DNA from: Nitrospirota bacterium
GTDB lineage: Bacteria; Nitrospirota; Thermodesulfovibrionia; Thermodesulfovibrionales; JdFR-88
NCBI GenBank assembly: GCA_021825295.1
Contig: JAKAHV010000013.1
Coordinates: 1 to 64,000, forward strand
DNA: 64,000 bases
Direction of reading: 5' to 3'
The translations under genes and the position numbers were made by a program. Below are positions 8,285-16,337 of the stretch, piece after piece. The number at the start of each line of letters is the position of its first letter. The stretch's first letter is position 1. The notes beneath the pieces were generated by a model that worked only from the letters and a program-made list of their open reading frames with translations, was not told the origin of the DNA and did not search any database.

Positions 8285-10712
8285 GCAGCACCTCATCGGT
8301 ATTGAAGTAGAGGTCCTTGCCCAGCTCCCTGAACTCCGCGGTCCACCTGGCAGCCTCCTCATCCCGCCGCCCGGCCATATTCCGGTAAATCGAGCCCGCT
8401 TCAAAATACCTGTTCTGGACTTCCCAGAGATTGACCGAAAAAGGCAGGAGGGAGGCGAATTTCAGGAGCGCCCGCAGCCCCACCACGCCGTCCAGGTCCG
8501 GTTTCTTTTCCAGTTCATCAAACGAGGCGAGAAGTTTCTTCCGCAGGCTTCGTTCAAGCTCCACCTGGCCTGGCTGAAGCCCCCAGTCCTCCATCTCGCG
8601 GTAGGTCTCCATGGCCCTCTCCATATTCGCCGGCTCCTCTTCAATGGCCTTCATAAGCTCGTCGCCAAGGGCGAATTCGGCCGTGGAGAGGAAAATCTTC
8701 GGGATGGGCGCGTTGAAATCCCTTAGAAGCGCCATCAGGAAGCGTCCCTGCCCGTACATCCGCCCGTAGACGCGCCTGGCCTCTTCGATCCCCTCCTTCA
8801 TCGTTATGTTCAGGATTTCTCTCTGCTTGTCCCTGAAGAGGTCTTTCAGGGAATATATGACGCCTCCCGAATACCTCTGCATCATATCAAGTGTCCCGGC
8901 GAAGTCCCCTTTCAGGAACCGGCCGGAAATGGCCTTTTTGAATTCGTCGAACTGCCCCTCATTGTCAGGCGGGAAAAGCCCGCAGCTTATATCGTAGCTT
9001 CCCGTCTTCACGGCGGCAAAACGGTTCGTGCCACCCTCTCCGGTTATCCTGCAGCGGATCCCTATCCTGCCCACCGCAAGCCTTGCCTGGTCCTCCCCGA
9101 ATTTCTTGTAGTCCTGCCTTGTCACGTCGTAGCAGTAAAGGCCCTGTATCTGCGCGTAATCCTCATAGAGCGAGCTTATGGCGTAGTGGACCGAGACCTT
9201 GTCCAGATCTACGGTCTTTGTCTTCACCTGGCTCCGGTAAAGTCCGGCCCCGTCCCCGGCCCCTTTAACGTTGCTTTTTGCCTTTGAAAGTATCCGCAGA
9301 AAAGGCTCCTCGAGTTTTCCCCCGCGCAGGTCCTCGTGGAGCTGGATGGCCCTGCACGCGTACTGCAGCACCTGCAGGCTCTCTATGCCCGAGATGTCAT
9401 CGAAGAACCATCCGCAGCTTGTGAACATGAGCATGCCATGCCTCTGCATCTCCAGGAGTTTAATGGCCGTTATCCGCTCTTCCGGGGACAATTCTTTCGT
9501 GGCATGCTCACTCATGAATCTGGACACATTTTCATCGGAGCGGTTCAGGATCACCTCTATGTACCGGTCCCTGGCAAGCCATGGGTCCTTGAAAAGGGCC
9601 CCGCCCTTTTTCTCGAAGGTCCCGGCCATCTGCCCGGCAAGCCAGTCCAGGGCCTCTCTTAAAGGCGCCCTCCACTGCTGGTTCCAGCCCGGATGGCCGC
9701 CCGTGTTGCAGCCGCAGTCCGCGCGCCAGCGCTCCACCCCGTGAAAGCAGCTCCACGAGGTGTTTTCTTTTATCCTGGCCTCCCAGACGGCGGGGTTTTT
9801 CTCCAGGAACTCGCCGTAATTCGTTATCCTCGCCTGGTTGTTCTTCTCAATGAAGTAGAGGCAGTAGGCAAGGGCCATCTCCCCGAAACGGCTGTGGTGC
9901 CCGTACGATTCCCCATCCGTGGCGATATGGGCCAGCTCCGGCGCGCCCGATCCACCCTCTCCGGAAAAAATTCCCATGAGCCGCTCCGCGAATTTGACGC
10001 CGTTTCTCAAAAGTCCCTCGAACGCGACCCCCCTGGCCACCGGGCCGTCATAGAAGAAAACCGTTATGCCCGCCCCGGAAGGCAGCCGGACCATGTACGG
10101 AATTTTTGTATTCAGCGTGTGCTCATCCACGTGTGTCCAATCCGCGCTGCCGGGGGCCTTTACAAAATGCGCCTGGCCGGGGGCCAATATGGTGAATTTG
10201 ATGCCGTTTGCGGCAAGTATCTCAAGGGTCTCGGCGTCTACGGCGGTCTCCGGAAGCCACATGCCCTCCGGGGGCCTGGAAAAACGGCGGGTAAAATCTT
10301 CGATGCCCCAGATGACCTGTGTCCTCTTGTCCCGCCCGTTGGCAAGGGGCATTATGATGTGGTTGTAGCACTGGGCGATGGCGTTTCCGTGACCGGAACG
10401 CTCCTTGATGCTTGCCCTGTCGGCCTCAAGGACCGCGCTGTAAAGGGCTTTCGAGTGCGCCTCCAGCCAGCCAAGGAGGGTTGGGCCGAAGTTGAAGCTT
10501 ATCTTCCTGTAATTGTTCGCTATGCGGATTATCTTCTGCTGCTCATCCAGTATGCGCGCATAGGCGTTCGGGGCGTAGCTTTCCGCCGTAACGCGCTCGT
10601 TCCAGTCGTGATAGGGATAGGCGCCGTCCTGAATCTCCACGTCCTCGAGCCAGGGGTTTTCCCTTGGCGGCTGGTACATATGGGCGTGTATGACCAGATA
10701 CCGGTTATTCAT
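8271..10712 (-). CDS. GH57-family glycoside hydrolase with DUF3536 region
   Basis: A predicted alpha-glucan-active GH57 enzyme of 813 residues. The N-terminal (beta/alpha)7 barrel begins MNNRYLVIHAHMYQPPREN. The GH57 nucleophile motif is GMWLPETAVD and the acid/base region ATDGESYGHH. The C-terminal half, with WSCFHGVERWRADCGC and long helices, matches the DUF3536 arrangement. Known GH57 members include amylopullulanases, branching enzymes and 4-alpha-glucanotransferases; the exact reaction here cannot be read from sequence. Placement between treZ and treY suggests debranching or branching of the glucan used for trehalose. ATG 10712 is preceded by a G-rich stretch and overlaps treZ by 8 nt. 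Confidence 0.85.
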   Translation of the reverse strand: MNNRYLVIHAHMYQPPRENPWLEDVEIQDGAYPYHDWNERVTAESYAPNAYARILDEQQKIIRIANNYRKISFNFGPTLLGWLEAHSKALYSAVLEADRASIKERSGHGNAIAQCYNHIIMPLANGRDKRTQVIWGIEDFTRRFSRPPEGMWLPETAVDAETLEILAANGIKFTILAPGQAHFVKAPGSADWTHVDEHTLNTKIPYMVRLPSGAGITVFFYDGPVARGVAFEGLLRNGVKFAERLMGIFSGEGGSGAPELAHIATDGESYGHHSRFGEMALAYCLYFIEKNNQARITNYGEFLEKNPAVWEARIKENTSWSCFHGVERWRADCGCNTGGHPGWNQQWRAPLREALDWLAGQMAGTFEKKGGALFKDPWLARDRYIEVILNRSDENVSRFMSEHATKELSPEERITAIKLLEMQRHGMLMFTSCGWFFDDISGIESLQVLQYACRAIQLHEDLRGGKLEEPFLRILSKAKSNVKGAGDGAGLYRSQVKTKTVDLDKVSVHYAISSLYEDYAQIQGLYCYDVTRQDYKKFGEDQARLAVGRIGIRCRITGEGGTNRFAAVKTGSYDISCGLFPPDNEGQFDEFKKAISGRFLKGDFAGTLDMMQRYSGGVIYSLKDLFRDKQREILNITMKEGIEEARRVYGRMYGQGRFLMALLRDFNAPIPKIFLSTAEFALGDELMKAIEEEPANMERAMETYREMEDWGLQPGQVELERSLRKKLLASFDELEKKPDLDGVVGLRALLKFASLLPFSVNLWEVQNRYFEAGSIYRNMAGRRDEEAARWTAEFRELGKDLYFNTDEVLHEKH

Positions 10713-12621
10713 GGATGCCCCCCGGAACATGTCTCAGGAGGACCGTCTCATAGGGGCCAAGCCTCACCTGGCCCGCATCCGCCTCCTGGCCCGCATCCGC
10801 CCCCTGGATTGTCCCCGGCGCGCCGCCCAATAAAACCCTCCACCCTCCCGTCCCCCCCGCGGCCGGAAGCGCAATCTCCTCAGCCCGGCCGGAGAGATTG
10901 AAGGCGGCAAGCAGCAGCCCGTAGCCAGGCGGGGCATCATTGAAGCGTCTCGTCATGACCAGTATGTCCTCCTGAAGGCAGACCGTCACGCCTTCCCTGG
11001 AATATGCCCTCAAAACGGGTATCTCGCGTCTCAGACGGATGAGCTTCTTATAGAAACCGAACAATTCCGCGTGCGCCGGTTCGCCTCTCAACTCCGGATT
11101 TATCCTGGAGCCCAGAAAGGCCCCCTCGCCCTGGGGGTCGGGGACCTCCCCCTTCCAGCCGAAAGCGGCAAATTCCCTGCGCCTGCCCTCCCTGACCGCC
11201 CGAATGAGCCCTTCATCCGAGTGGCTTATGAAGTACATGAAAGGCGCCTTTTCCCCATACTCCTCACCCATGAACAAGAGGGGGATATACGGGCCCAGAA
11301 GCACCAGGGCGGCGGCCAGCCTGAGTTTTTCCGGCGGCAGGCTTTGCGAGAGCCTGTCTCCCCGAAGCCTGTTTCCCACCTGGTCGTGGTTCTGGCTGAA
11401 TGACACGAATTTACCCGGCGGGATGTCCGCCGAGGGGCTGCCGTGCCTTTTCCCCCTGTATACGGAGCGCTGCCCCGTATAAACGAAACCCTCCGCAAAG
11501 GATTTTAACAGATCGCCCGCCCCGGAGAAATCCATGTAGTAGCCGTCTCTCTCGCCGGTAAGAACAACATGCAGGGCATGATGAAAATCCTCGTTCCAGT
11601 GGGCGTCCACGCCAAACCCCCCGAGCGCCCCCGGCCTTATGAACCGGGTGTCGTTCCTGTCGGATTCCATGAAGAGGTAAAGCGGTCTGCCCAACTGCCG
11701 CTGGAGCGCGCCGGTCTTCTCCTTAAGCTCCTCGATTATGTGTTTCGGTCCCGAATCGAATATGCCATGGACGGCGTCCAGCCGGAGCGCGTCCATGTGA
11801 AATTCCCTGAACCAGTAGAGGGCGTTGCCGGTGAAATACCGGCGCACGCTGTCGCTAAAAAAACCGTCATAGTTGATCGCCGCCCCCCAGGGCGTCTTGT
11901 AGGTATCGGTAAAATACGGGCCATAATCGGCCATGTAGCTGCCCTCGGGGCCCAGGTGGTTGTACACCACGTCCAGTATGACGGCAATGCCGGCCGCGTG
12001 CAAAGCGTCTATCAGGGATTTAAACCCCTCCGGCCCGCCGTACGAGTTATGGGGGGCATAAGGATATGCGCCGTCATAGCCCCAGTTCCTGCCGCCGGGG
12101 AACTGTGCCACGGGCATTATCTCCACCGCCGTGACGCCCAGTTCCCTCAGGTACGGGATGCGTTTCCCCGCGGCCGCAAAAGTGCCCTCGGGAGTGAATG
12201 CGCCTATATGAAGCTCGTAAATGATGTACTCCTCAATGGGCAGGTTCTTCCAGCCTCCGTCCAGCCACTCATGGCCTGCCGGGTCCACAACCTCCGAGGG
12301 GCCGTGAACGCCTTCCGGCTGAAACCGGGAGGCCGGGTCCGGCCTCTGTTTTTCGCCGTCAAGCAGATAAAAATACCTTGCCCCAGGCCTTAAGCCGGCG
12401 GCGCCTGTCTCGAAAAAGCCATCCCCCGCCGGCCTCATCGGCAAAACGCTTCCCCCCTTTCCGGGCTGGACAATCTTCAGCGAGACCTCGCGGCAGTTGG
12501 GCGCCCATACACGGAAGAAAGCGCCTTCCCGGCCGGCGAAGGCGCCCTGGAGGCAGTCATCCCACTGGGGAGAATGGTCCCACCCGGTGGGGTAATCCGG
12601 GGCCTGCCATTTCTCAGCCAA
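10705..12621 (-). CDS. treZ: Malto-oligosyltrehalose trehalohydrolase
   Basis: Hydrolyses maltooligosyl-trehalose to release free trehalose. The 638-residue protein has an N-terminal CBM48-like sandwich (FRVWAPNCREVSLKI), then the GH13 barrel with DVVYNHLGPEGSY, ALRLDAVHGIFD (nucleophile), LYLFMESDRND (acid/base) and SFSQNHDQVGNR, and a C-terminal beta domain. The start is TTG at 12621 with GGAG immediately upstream, overlapping the treT stop by 8 nt. That fits translational coupling in the operon DUF5752-treT-treZ-GH57-treY-malQ. Confidence 0.95.
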   Translation of the reverse strand: MAEKWQAPDYPTGWDHSPQWDDCLQGAFAGREGAFFRVWAPNCREVSLKIVQPGKGGSVLPMRPAGDGFFETGAAGLRPGARYFYLLDGEKQRPDPASRFQPEGVHGPSEVVDPAGHEWLDGGWKNLPIEEYIIYELHIGAFTPEGTFAAAGKRIPYLRELGVTAVEIMPVAQFPGGRNWGYDGAYPYAPHNSYGGPEGFKSLIDALHAAGIAVILDVVYNHLGPEGSYMADYGPYFTDTYKTPWGAAINYDGFFSDSVRRYFTGNALYWFREFHMDALRLDAVHGIFDSGPKHIIEELKEKTGALQRQLGRPLYLFMESDRNDTRFIRPGALGGFGVDAHWNEDFHHALHVVLTGERDGYYMDFSGAGDLLKSFAEGFVYTGQRSVYRGKRHGSPSADIPPGKFVSFSQNHDQVGNRLRGDRLSQSLPPEKLRLAAALVLLGPYIPLLFMGEEYGEKAPFMYFISHSDEGLIRAVREGRRREFAAFGWKGEVPDPQGEGAFLGSRINPELRGEPAHAELFGFYKKLIRLRREIPVLRAYSREGVTVCLQEDILVMTRRFNDAPPGYGLLLAAFNLSGRAEEIALPAAGGTGGWRVLLGGAPGTIQGADAGQEADAGQVRLGPYETVLLRHVPGGIHE

Positions 12622-13828
12622 TCTCCATTACCGTCTTGCCGGCGTTTTCGGCTCCCAGGCAGATGGACAGGTAGTCGCCGACTTGCCTTGTAATGAGAAA
12701 ATTGTTCCTTACGTGTTCGCGCGCGGCCTCTCCCATCCTCTTCAGCATCTCGTCATTGTTCAGATACTGTCTCGCCCTGAAAGCGCCCCCTTCTTCCGAA
12801 TAAACGAGAAAACCGTTGACCCCGTGGACAATCTGGTGGGGTATGCCGCCGACGGCCCCGCCGATCACGGGCTTGCCCTTCCACATCGCCTCCGAGACGG
12901 TAAGGCCGAAACCCTCCCGCAGCGACTTCTGGAATATAACGGTGGCCAGTCTCTGCAGCGCGTTGATCTCCTTGTCGCTGAACGGGGGAAGAAGCAATAT
13001 CCTTATGTCCGGGTCGCCATCCGCGAAATTTTGCACCTCGGCCAGCACGGCTTCTCCCTCCGGGTCGTCCCTTGCGGGGCTCCCCGCAAGCACAAGGATG
13101 CAGTCGTTGTATTTTTTTATCATCCGGTAGGCCTTTATCACTCCGACGGGGTCTTTGAAGCGGTCGAACCTGGAGACCTGCAGCACCATCGGCCTGTCGG
13201 GAGGGATGTTGAATTTACTGGCGGTCTCTTCTATCTCCGCCGGCGTGAGCTCGCGGTTTTTGTCGCTCAAAGGGTCTATGGAGGGAAGCACTATGAATTC
13301 CGGTATAGGCAGCAGCATGGCAAATTTCGCCACGCTGAAGACCGCCGCCTCGTACTGGCGCGCATAGTCCATTATGCGCCCGGCCACATCCTGCTGGGGG
13401 GTGGACATGTCTATATGGCAGCGCCATATCCAGTGCCCCCTTTTTCTAAACCTTACGAGCGGCGCGGGCTGAGGGTCGTGGATAAATACGAAGTCCGCTT
13501 CCAGATCGATGTTTTCCGCGTTCCGGCAGTTTATCTCGAAGTGGTGGTCCCACATGTCGTCCGTAAAACTCTCAAGATTGCCCTGCAGGGCGTTATGTAT
13601 CTTTTTTGTGATGTCGAAAAAGCGGTCGTCACCCTCAATGACCTCCCAGTGCGCGTCTATGCCCATGCTGGTGAGGATCGGCATTATCCGGTGCAGTAGC
13701 TCCGCCACTCCGCCGCCCGCCCTGGTGGAATTCACGTTAAGGATGCTCCTGCCGGCGAATTTGTCTCCCAGGATTTTCAGCAGTTCCAGTTGTCCCTTCG
13801 GGGCAATGCCCCGGTACTGGCTTATCAT
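12614..13828 (-). CDS. treT: Trehalose glycosyltransferring synthase (GT4, TreT-type)
   Basis: Predicted to make trehalose from a nucleotide-glucose donor and glucose in one step. The 404-residue GT-B protein has the N-terminal loop NVNSTRAGGGVAELL, FVFIHDPQPAPLV, VLQVSRFDRFKDPVGVI and the retaining-GT E-x7-E region SLREGFGLTVSEAMWKGKPV. ATG 13828 overlaps the upstream stop as ATGA; the much longer open frame upstream is antisense noise from DUF5752. It gives the operon a second, NDP-sugar-dependent route to trehalose beside TreY/TreZ. A general trehalose-phosphorylase-like GT4 activity is the main alternative. Confidence 0.88.
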   Translation of the reverse strand: MISQYRGIAPKGQLELLKILGDKFAGRSILNVNSTRAGGGVAELLHRIMPILTSMGIDAHWEVIEGDDRFFDITKKIHNALQGNLESFTDDMWDHHFEINCRNAENIDLEADFVFIHDPQPAPLVRFRKRGHWIWRCHIDMSTPQQDVAGRIMDYARQYEAAVFSVAKFAMLLPIPEFIVLPSIDPLSDKNRELTPAEIEETASKFNIPPDRPMVLQVSRFDRFKDPVGVIKAYRMIKKYNDCILVLAGSPARDDPEGEAVLAEVQNFADGDPDIRILLLPPFSDKEINALQRLATVIFQKSLREGFGLTVSEAMWKGKPVIGGAVGGIPHQIVHGVNGFLVYSEEGGAFRARQYLNNDEMLKRMGEAAREHVRNNFLITRQVGDYLSICLGAENAGKTVMEIG

Positions 13829-14514
13829 ATGCCGCTTACCTCGATCTCTTCCTTGAGGGCCTCCTCGACCATGCTGACGATATGCTCTCTTACTCCCTCT
13901 ATGCTGTGCATGAAGGGGTCTATGGCCCTGATGGAGAGGGCCAGGTCCCTCAGGCCGAGCGTCGCCTCGATCCATTTGGAGAAATCGTCCACCCCCTCCA
14001 GCCTCCTTCTGCCCTCGTAAAAATGGTAGTAGATGGATTGGGGATCCACAAAGCGCATCGCCATCAGGAACTCGGCGAGGTTCAGAGCCCGGAAGCCGGC
14101 CGGAAAGACTATCGTGACGGATTCCTGGAAATAAAACTCGTCGCCGGGCAGGACGTTGCCTGGGGCGCCGTACTTCTCCAGGTACCTGGATATCGAATTT
14201 GCAAGCTCGCCGCGAAGCCCTTCGGCCGATGCCTGCCGGAAGGGGTCTATGTTCGATAGGTTTTCGGAAAGCACCCTCGCCTCCAGGACGGAGCCCGCCC
14301 ACTGGGCGAAATCGTTCGTGTATTCGACTATGTGCCCCTTGAAAAAGTATTCCTGGGTGTGATGGTAAATAGAGGCATCGCTTGCGCTGCGGATAAGCTC
14401 CATAAGCTCCGCAAGGTTCCTCGCCTTGTTGCCGGTCGCCTTGATGATTTTCCTGCACTCCCTGAATTCAAAGCGCCCGCCCCCTGCGCCAGGCTTGACC
14501 ACCTCAGGCCTCAT
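13825..14514 (-). CDS. DUF5752 family protein with internal duplication
   Basis: A 229-residue protein without signal peptide or membrane segment; I assign it to DUF5752 from context and recall, and its function is unknown. It consists of two similar halves of about 100 residues. Each half shows F-x-F-x-E, then A-x-NLAE, SIY-x-H-x2-E, DF-x2-W and an IDPF motif followed by EG-x-R, from roughly residues 14-115 and 120-225. ATG 14514 has a perfect AAGGAGG upstream. It is the first gene of the trehalose operon and its stop overlaps the treT start as ATGA, so a role coupled to TreT (regulation or partner) is plausible. Confidence 0.75.
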   Translation of the reverse strand: MRPEVVKPGAGGGRFEFRECRKIIKATGNKARNLAELMELIRSASDASIYHHTQEYFFKGHIVEYTNDFAQWAGSVLEARVLSENLSNIDPFRQASAEGLRGELANSISRYLEKYGAPGNVLPGDEFYFQESVTIVFPAGFRALNLAEFLMAMRFVDPQSIYYHFYEGRRRLEGVDDFSKWIEATLGLRDLALSIRAIDPFMHSIEGVREHIVSMVEEALKEEIEVSGI

Positions 14515-14565
14515 GCCGCCGCAAACCTCCTTATGCCAGGGCCCCCGGAGATTTCGCCGCCCCTG

Positions 14566-14588
14566 AAACATCGTCTCCGGAGATGTTT
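14566..14588. repeat. Inverted repeat in the divergent promoter region
   Basis: AAACATC (14566-14572) and GATGTTT (14582-14588) flank a 9-bp spacer between the trehalose operon and the divergent DUF1460 gene. It could be an operator or an mRNA leader hairpin for DUF5752-treT. No factor can be assigned. Confidence 0.3.
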
Positions 14589-14685
14589 TACCCCCGCACT
14601 CCCTGCTCGGATGTGCAAGGTCCCTCTATAGAAATAGTACTATGAGAACGGGGATTTTGAAATGGGATTTTCCGGGTGCAAAGGT

Positions 14686-14691
14686 TATAAT
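14686..14691 (+). promoter_or_regulatory. -10 box 5 nt before the DUF1460 start
   Basis: A consensus TATAAT lies only 5 nt before ATG 14697 and no Shine-Dalgarno is present. A start site 7 nt after the box would fall on the ATG, implying a leaderless mRNA. The -35 region is weak: TTGAAA at 14657 is 23 bp away. Confidence 0.45.
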
Positions 14692-14696
14692 AGCTG

Positions 14697-15515
14697 ATGG
14701 GCCGTTATTCCTTGAGGCTGGTCTTCGTTTTTTGCGCGCTTTTTCTGTCCGTATTGCCCTCCCGTGGTTACGCCATCGACGGAAAAGCGCTTGATGTGGC
14801 CGGCCTTCAGGCCCGGGCGGACAGCATGTCCGTCGGCCAGAGGATAGCCTTTTTTGCGGACCAGTTCGTGGGCGTCCCGTACGATACCGACCCGGCCGGA
14901 CTGTACGTCACCAGAGACGCGATAGTGGCCGACGACCGGGTTGACTGCATGTACCTGGTCTTCCGCTCGGTCGAGCTCGCGCTTTCATCCACACCCGCCG
15001 GGGCGCAGAACATCGCCCTGCTCATGAGGTTCAGGACGATGGGCAGGCTGGGCCCGGACGGAAAGGTCCTAAATTATAATGACCGGTTCCGGTACGGGCT
15101 GGACATGATACTGAGCGGCAAATGGGGCAGAAATATCACGGCCTCTCTTGGAAAGACGGTGCCGGTGGTCACAAGCAGACGGTTTCAGAAAATGGGGGTG
15201 GATGAGGTCCAGATCCTTCCCCGCGCCGAAATCGATGGCGCGCTTCCCTCATTTAAAAGCGGCGATATAGTGTTTTTTGTCAAGGACCCGGCCAGAAGGG
15301 TGGCCCAGGAAGTTATAGGCCACATGGGGATACTGGACGTCGAGGGCGGGAAGGTCTACCTGATCCACGCCCACGGCGAGAAGGCAGTCCCCAGTCTTGC
15401 GGGAAGCGATGGCGGTTTTGAAGGAAACAAGGCAGGCGCGGTAGCAAAAATCCCGTTTTCGGATTACGCGGAAAAGATGCCCTTCATGGGCATAATGGTC
15501 ACCCGTTTCGATTAG
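14697..15515 (+). CDS. Secreted DUF1460 (NlpC/P60-like) protein
   Basis: A 272-residue exported protein with a signal peptide (hydrophobic 7-20, cleavage near SRGYA). The mature part resembles the DUF1460 branch of NlpC/P60 cysteine peptidases/amidases: VDCMYLVFRSVELAL supplies a Cys at a helix start and VIGHMGILDVEGGKVYLIHA a His, as in peptidoglycan-amidase folds. A periplasmic cell-wall or amide-hydrolysing role is inferred. It is a single gene, divergent from the trehalose operon, with a -10 box immediately before ATG 14697. Confidence 0.72.
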   Translation: MGRYSLRLVFVFCALFLSVLPSRGYAIDGKALDVAGLQARADSMSVGQRIAFFADQFVGVPYDTDPAGLYVTRDAIVADDRVDCMYLVFRSVELALSSTPAGAQNIALLMRFRTMGRLGPDGKVLNYNDRFRYGLDMILSGKWGRNITASLGKTVPVVTSRRFQKMGVDEVQILPRAEIDGALPSFKSGDIVFFVKDPARRVAQEVIGHMGILDVEGGKVYLIHAHGEKAVPSLAGSDGGFEGNKAGAVAKIPFSDYAEKMPFMGIMVTRFD

Positions 15516-15570
15516 GTTTTCCCCTGGGACCCGTCCTCGTTTTTTCTTCCGCGTAAAAAAACAACAGCTC

Positions 15571-15780
15571 TTACGAACGGAGCTTCTCGATTATCTCCGG
15601 ATATTCTTTTTTGAACTCGGGATAGCGCCTTCCAAGGAAGAGTTTCAGGGCCTTCAGCTCTTTTCCAATATCTTCCAGCCCCTTCATGGACTTTTCAAAC
15701 CCGCCAAGCTTTTCAGCCAGGGTTCCAAGCTCTCTTTGAAGCAGTCCAATCTTTTCGCTGAGGATAATGTCTTCCTTCAA
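15571..15780 (-). CDS. Small coiled-coil protein, function unknown
   Basis: A 69-residue charged helical protein with heptad-like leucines (IGLLQRELGTLAEKLGGF) and a C-terminal YPEF-x4-YPEI pair. No family recognised. The start is TTG 15780, preceded by AGAAGGAGC about 9 nt upstream. It follows the 31-residue COX24-type gene by only 3 nt and is probably co-transcribed with it from the promoter at 15954-15982. Confidence 0.65.
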   Translation of the reverse strand: MKEDIILSEKIGLLQRELGTLAEKLGGFEKSMKGLEDIGKELKALKLFLGRRYPEFKKEYPEIIEKLRS

Positions 15781-15783
15781 TTT

Positions 15784-15879
15784 TTACTTGCTCCTTCTGG
15801 AGAATTTCATCTTCTTCCTGAGCTTGCTGTGTTTGTGTTTGGACATTTTTTTCTTGCGCCACTTGACAACACTTCCCAC
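15784..15879 (-). CDS. AURKAIP1/COX24-domain small basic protein
   Basis: A 31-residue gene read directly from the sequence: GTG GGA AGT GTT GTC AAG TGG to TAA. The product starts (M/V)GSVVKWRKKKMSKHKHSK and is extremely basic. This is the pattern of bacterial AURKAIP1/COX24-domain peptides (GSV-x-K-RRK-x-M-x-KHK), which are related to mitochondrial ribosome-associated proteins. A ribosome-associated role is therefore likely but not shown here. A very strong Shine-Dalgarno GGAGGTGAT ends 4 nt before GTG 15879. Promoter TTGAAA-N17-TATAAT lies upstream. Confidence 0.82.
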   Translation of the reverse strand: MGSVVKWRKKKMSKHKHSKLRKKMKFSRRSK

Positions 15880-15953
15880 TTCATCACCTCCTTCAGATTA
15901 AATCCGCTCTGATTTCAGGGGTTGTCAACATCTGATTCCCCCCCGGGACTTAA

Positions 15954-15982
15954 ATTATACCCTGCCCCGGGGAAAGTTTCAA
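15954..15982 (-). promoter_or_regulatory. Sigma-70 promoter of the COX24/coiled-coil pair
   Basis: On the minus strand TTGAAA (15977-15982) and TATAAT (15954-15959) are separated by exactly 17 bp. Predicted start is about 15947, giving a leader of some 68 nt to GTG 15879. Confidence 0.7.
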
Positions 15983-16121
15983 TTTTTTACCGCGGGGCCT
16001 GTATTTGTCTGTTCCCGGAGAAAAAAGCATCTGCCTGTTCATGCCCGTCTGTTCCTGGAAAGAGCGAAGAGCAGGCCGCATCTGGCGTCCTGTCCCGGAA
16101 ATTCCCGTTAAGATTATCGGC

Positions 16122-16335
16122 ATGGGAGGACATCCGCCCGGTCCTTGAGTGAGGAGAAAAGCGGACGGATCACGACGCGCCGCATCTTGCCAACCTTTCG
16201 CCATTCGCCCTGGAAGGCGCACTAAATCCCGCCCTGGCGGGACCGTTTGTATACGTCCGGAACCGCGCGACGAACGAAAGGCCGGGCGGATAGCGCAGAC
16301 ACGCCCCGCCAGCCCCATAAATCTGCCGCAGGCCC
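16122..16335 (-). repeat. Dispersed structured repeat R1, copy C
   Basis: Core is 16122-16301. Its ends pair with each other (ATCCGCCCGG / CCGGGCGGAT, with small bulges) and its central hairpin is CCCGCC (16228-16233) / GGCGGG (16236-16241). Conserved blocks are GCGGTTCCGGACGTA, GGCGAATGGCGAAAG and GATCCGTCCGC, read on the minus strand. The extension to 16335 (CCCCGCCAGCCCC...AGGCCC) is shared with the fragments at 168-258 and 36066-36107 and with copy D. The rest of 15880-16121 has no gene; 16010-16120 carries decayed sequence related to the repeat. Confidence 0.7.
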
Positions 16336-16337
16336 TT

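Noticed and set aside
9693-10901. 402-residue frame antisense to the GH57 gene and treZ end
   Set aside because: Crosses two real genes on the other strand and has no recognisable domain.
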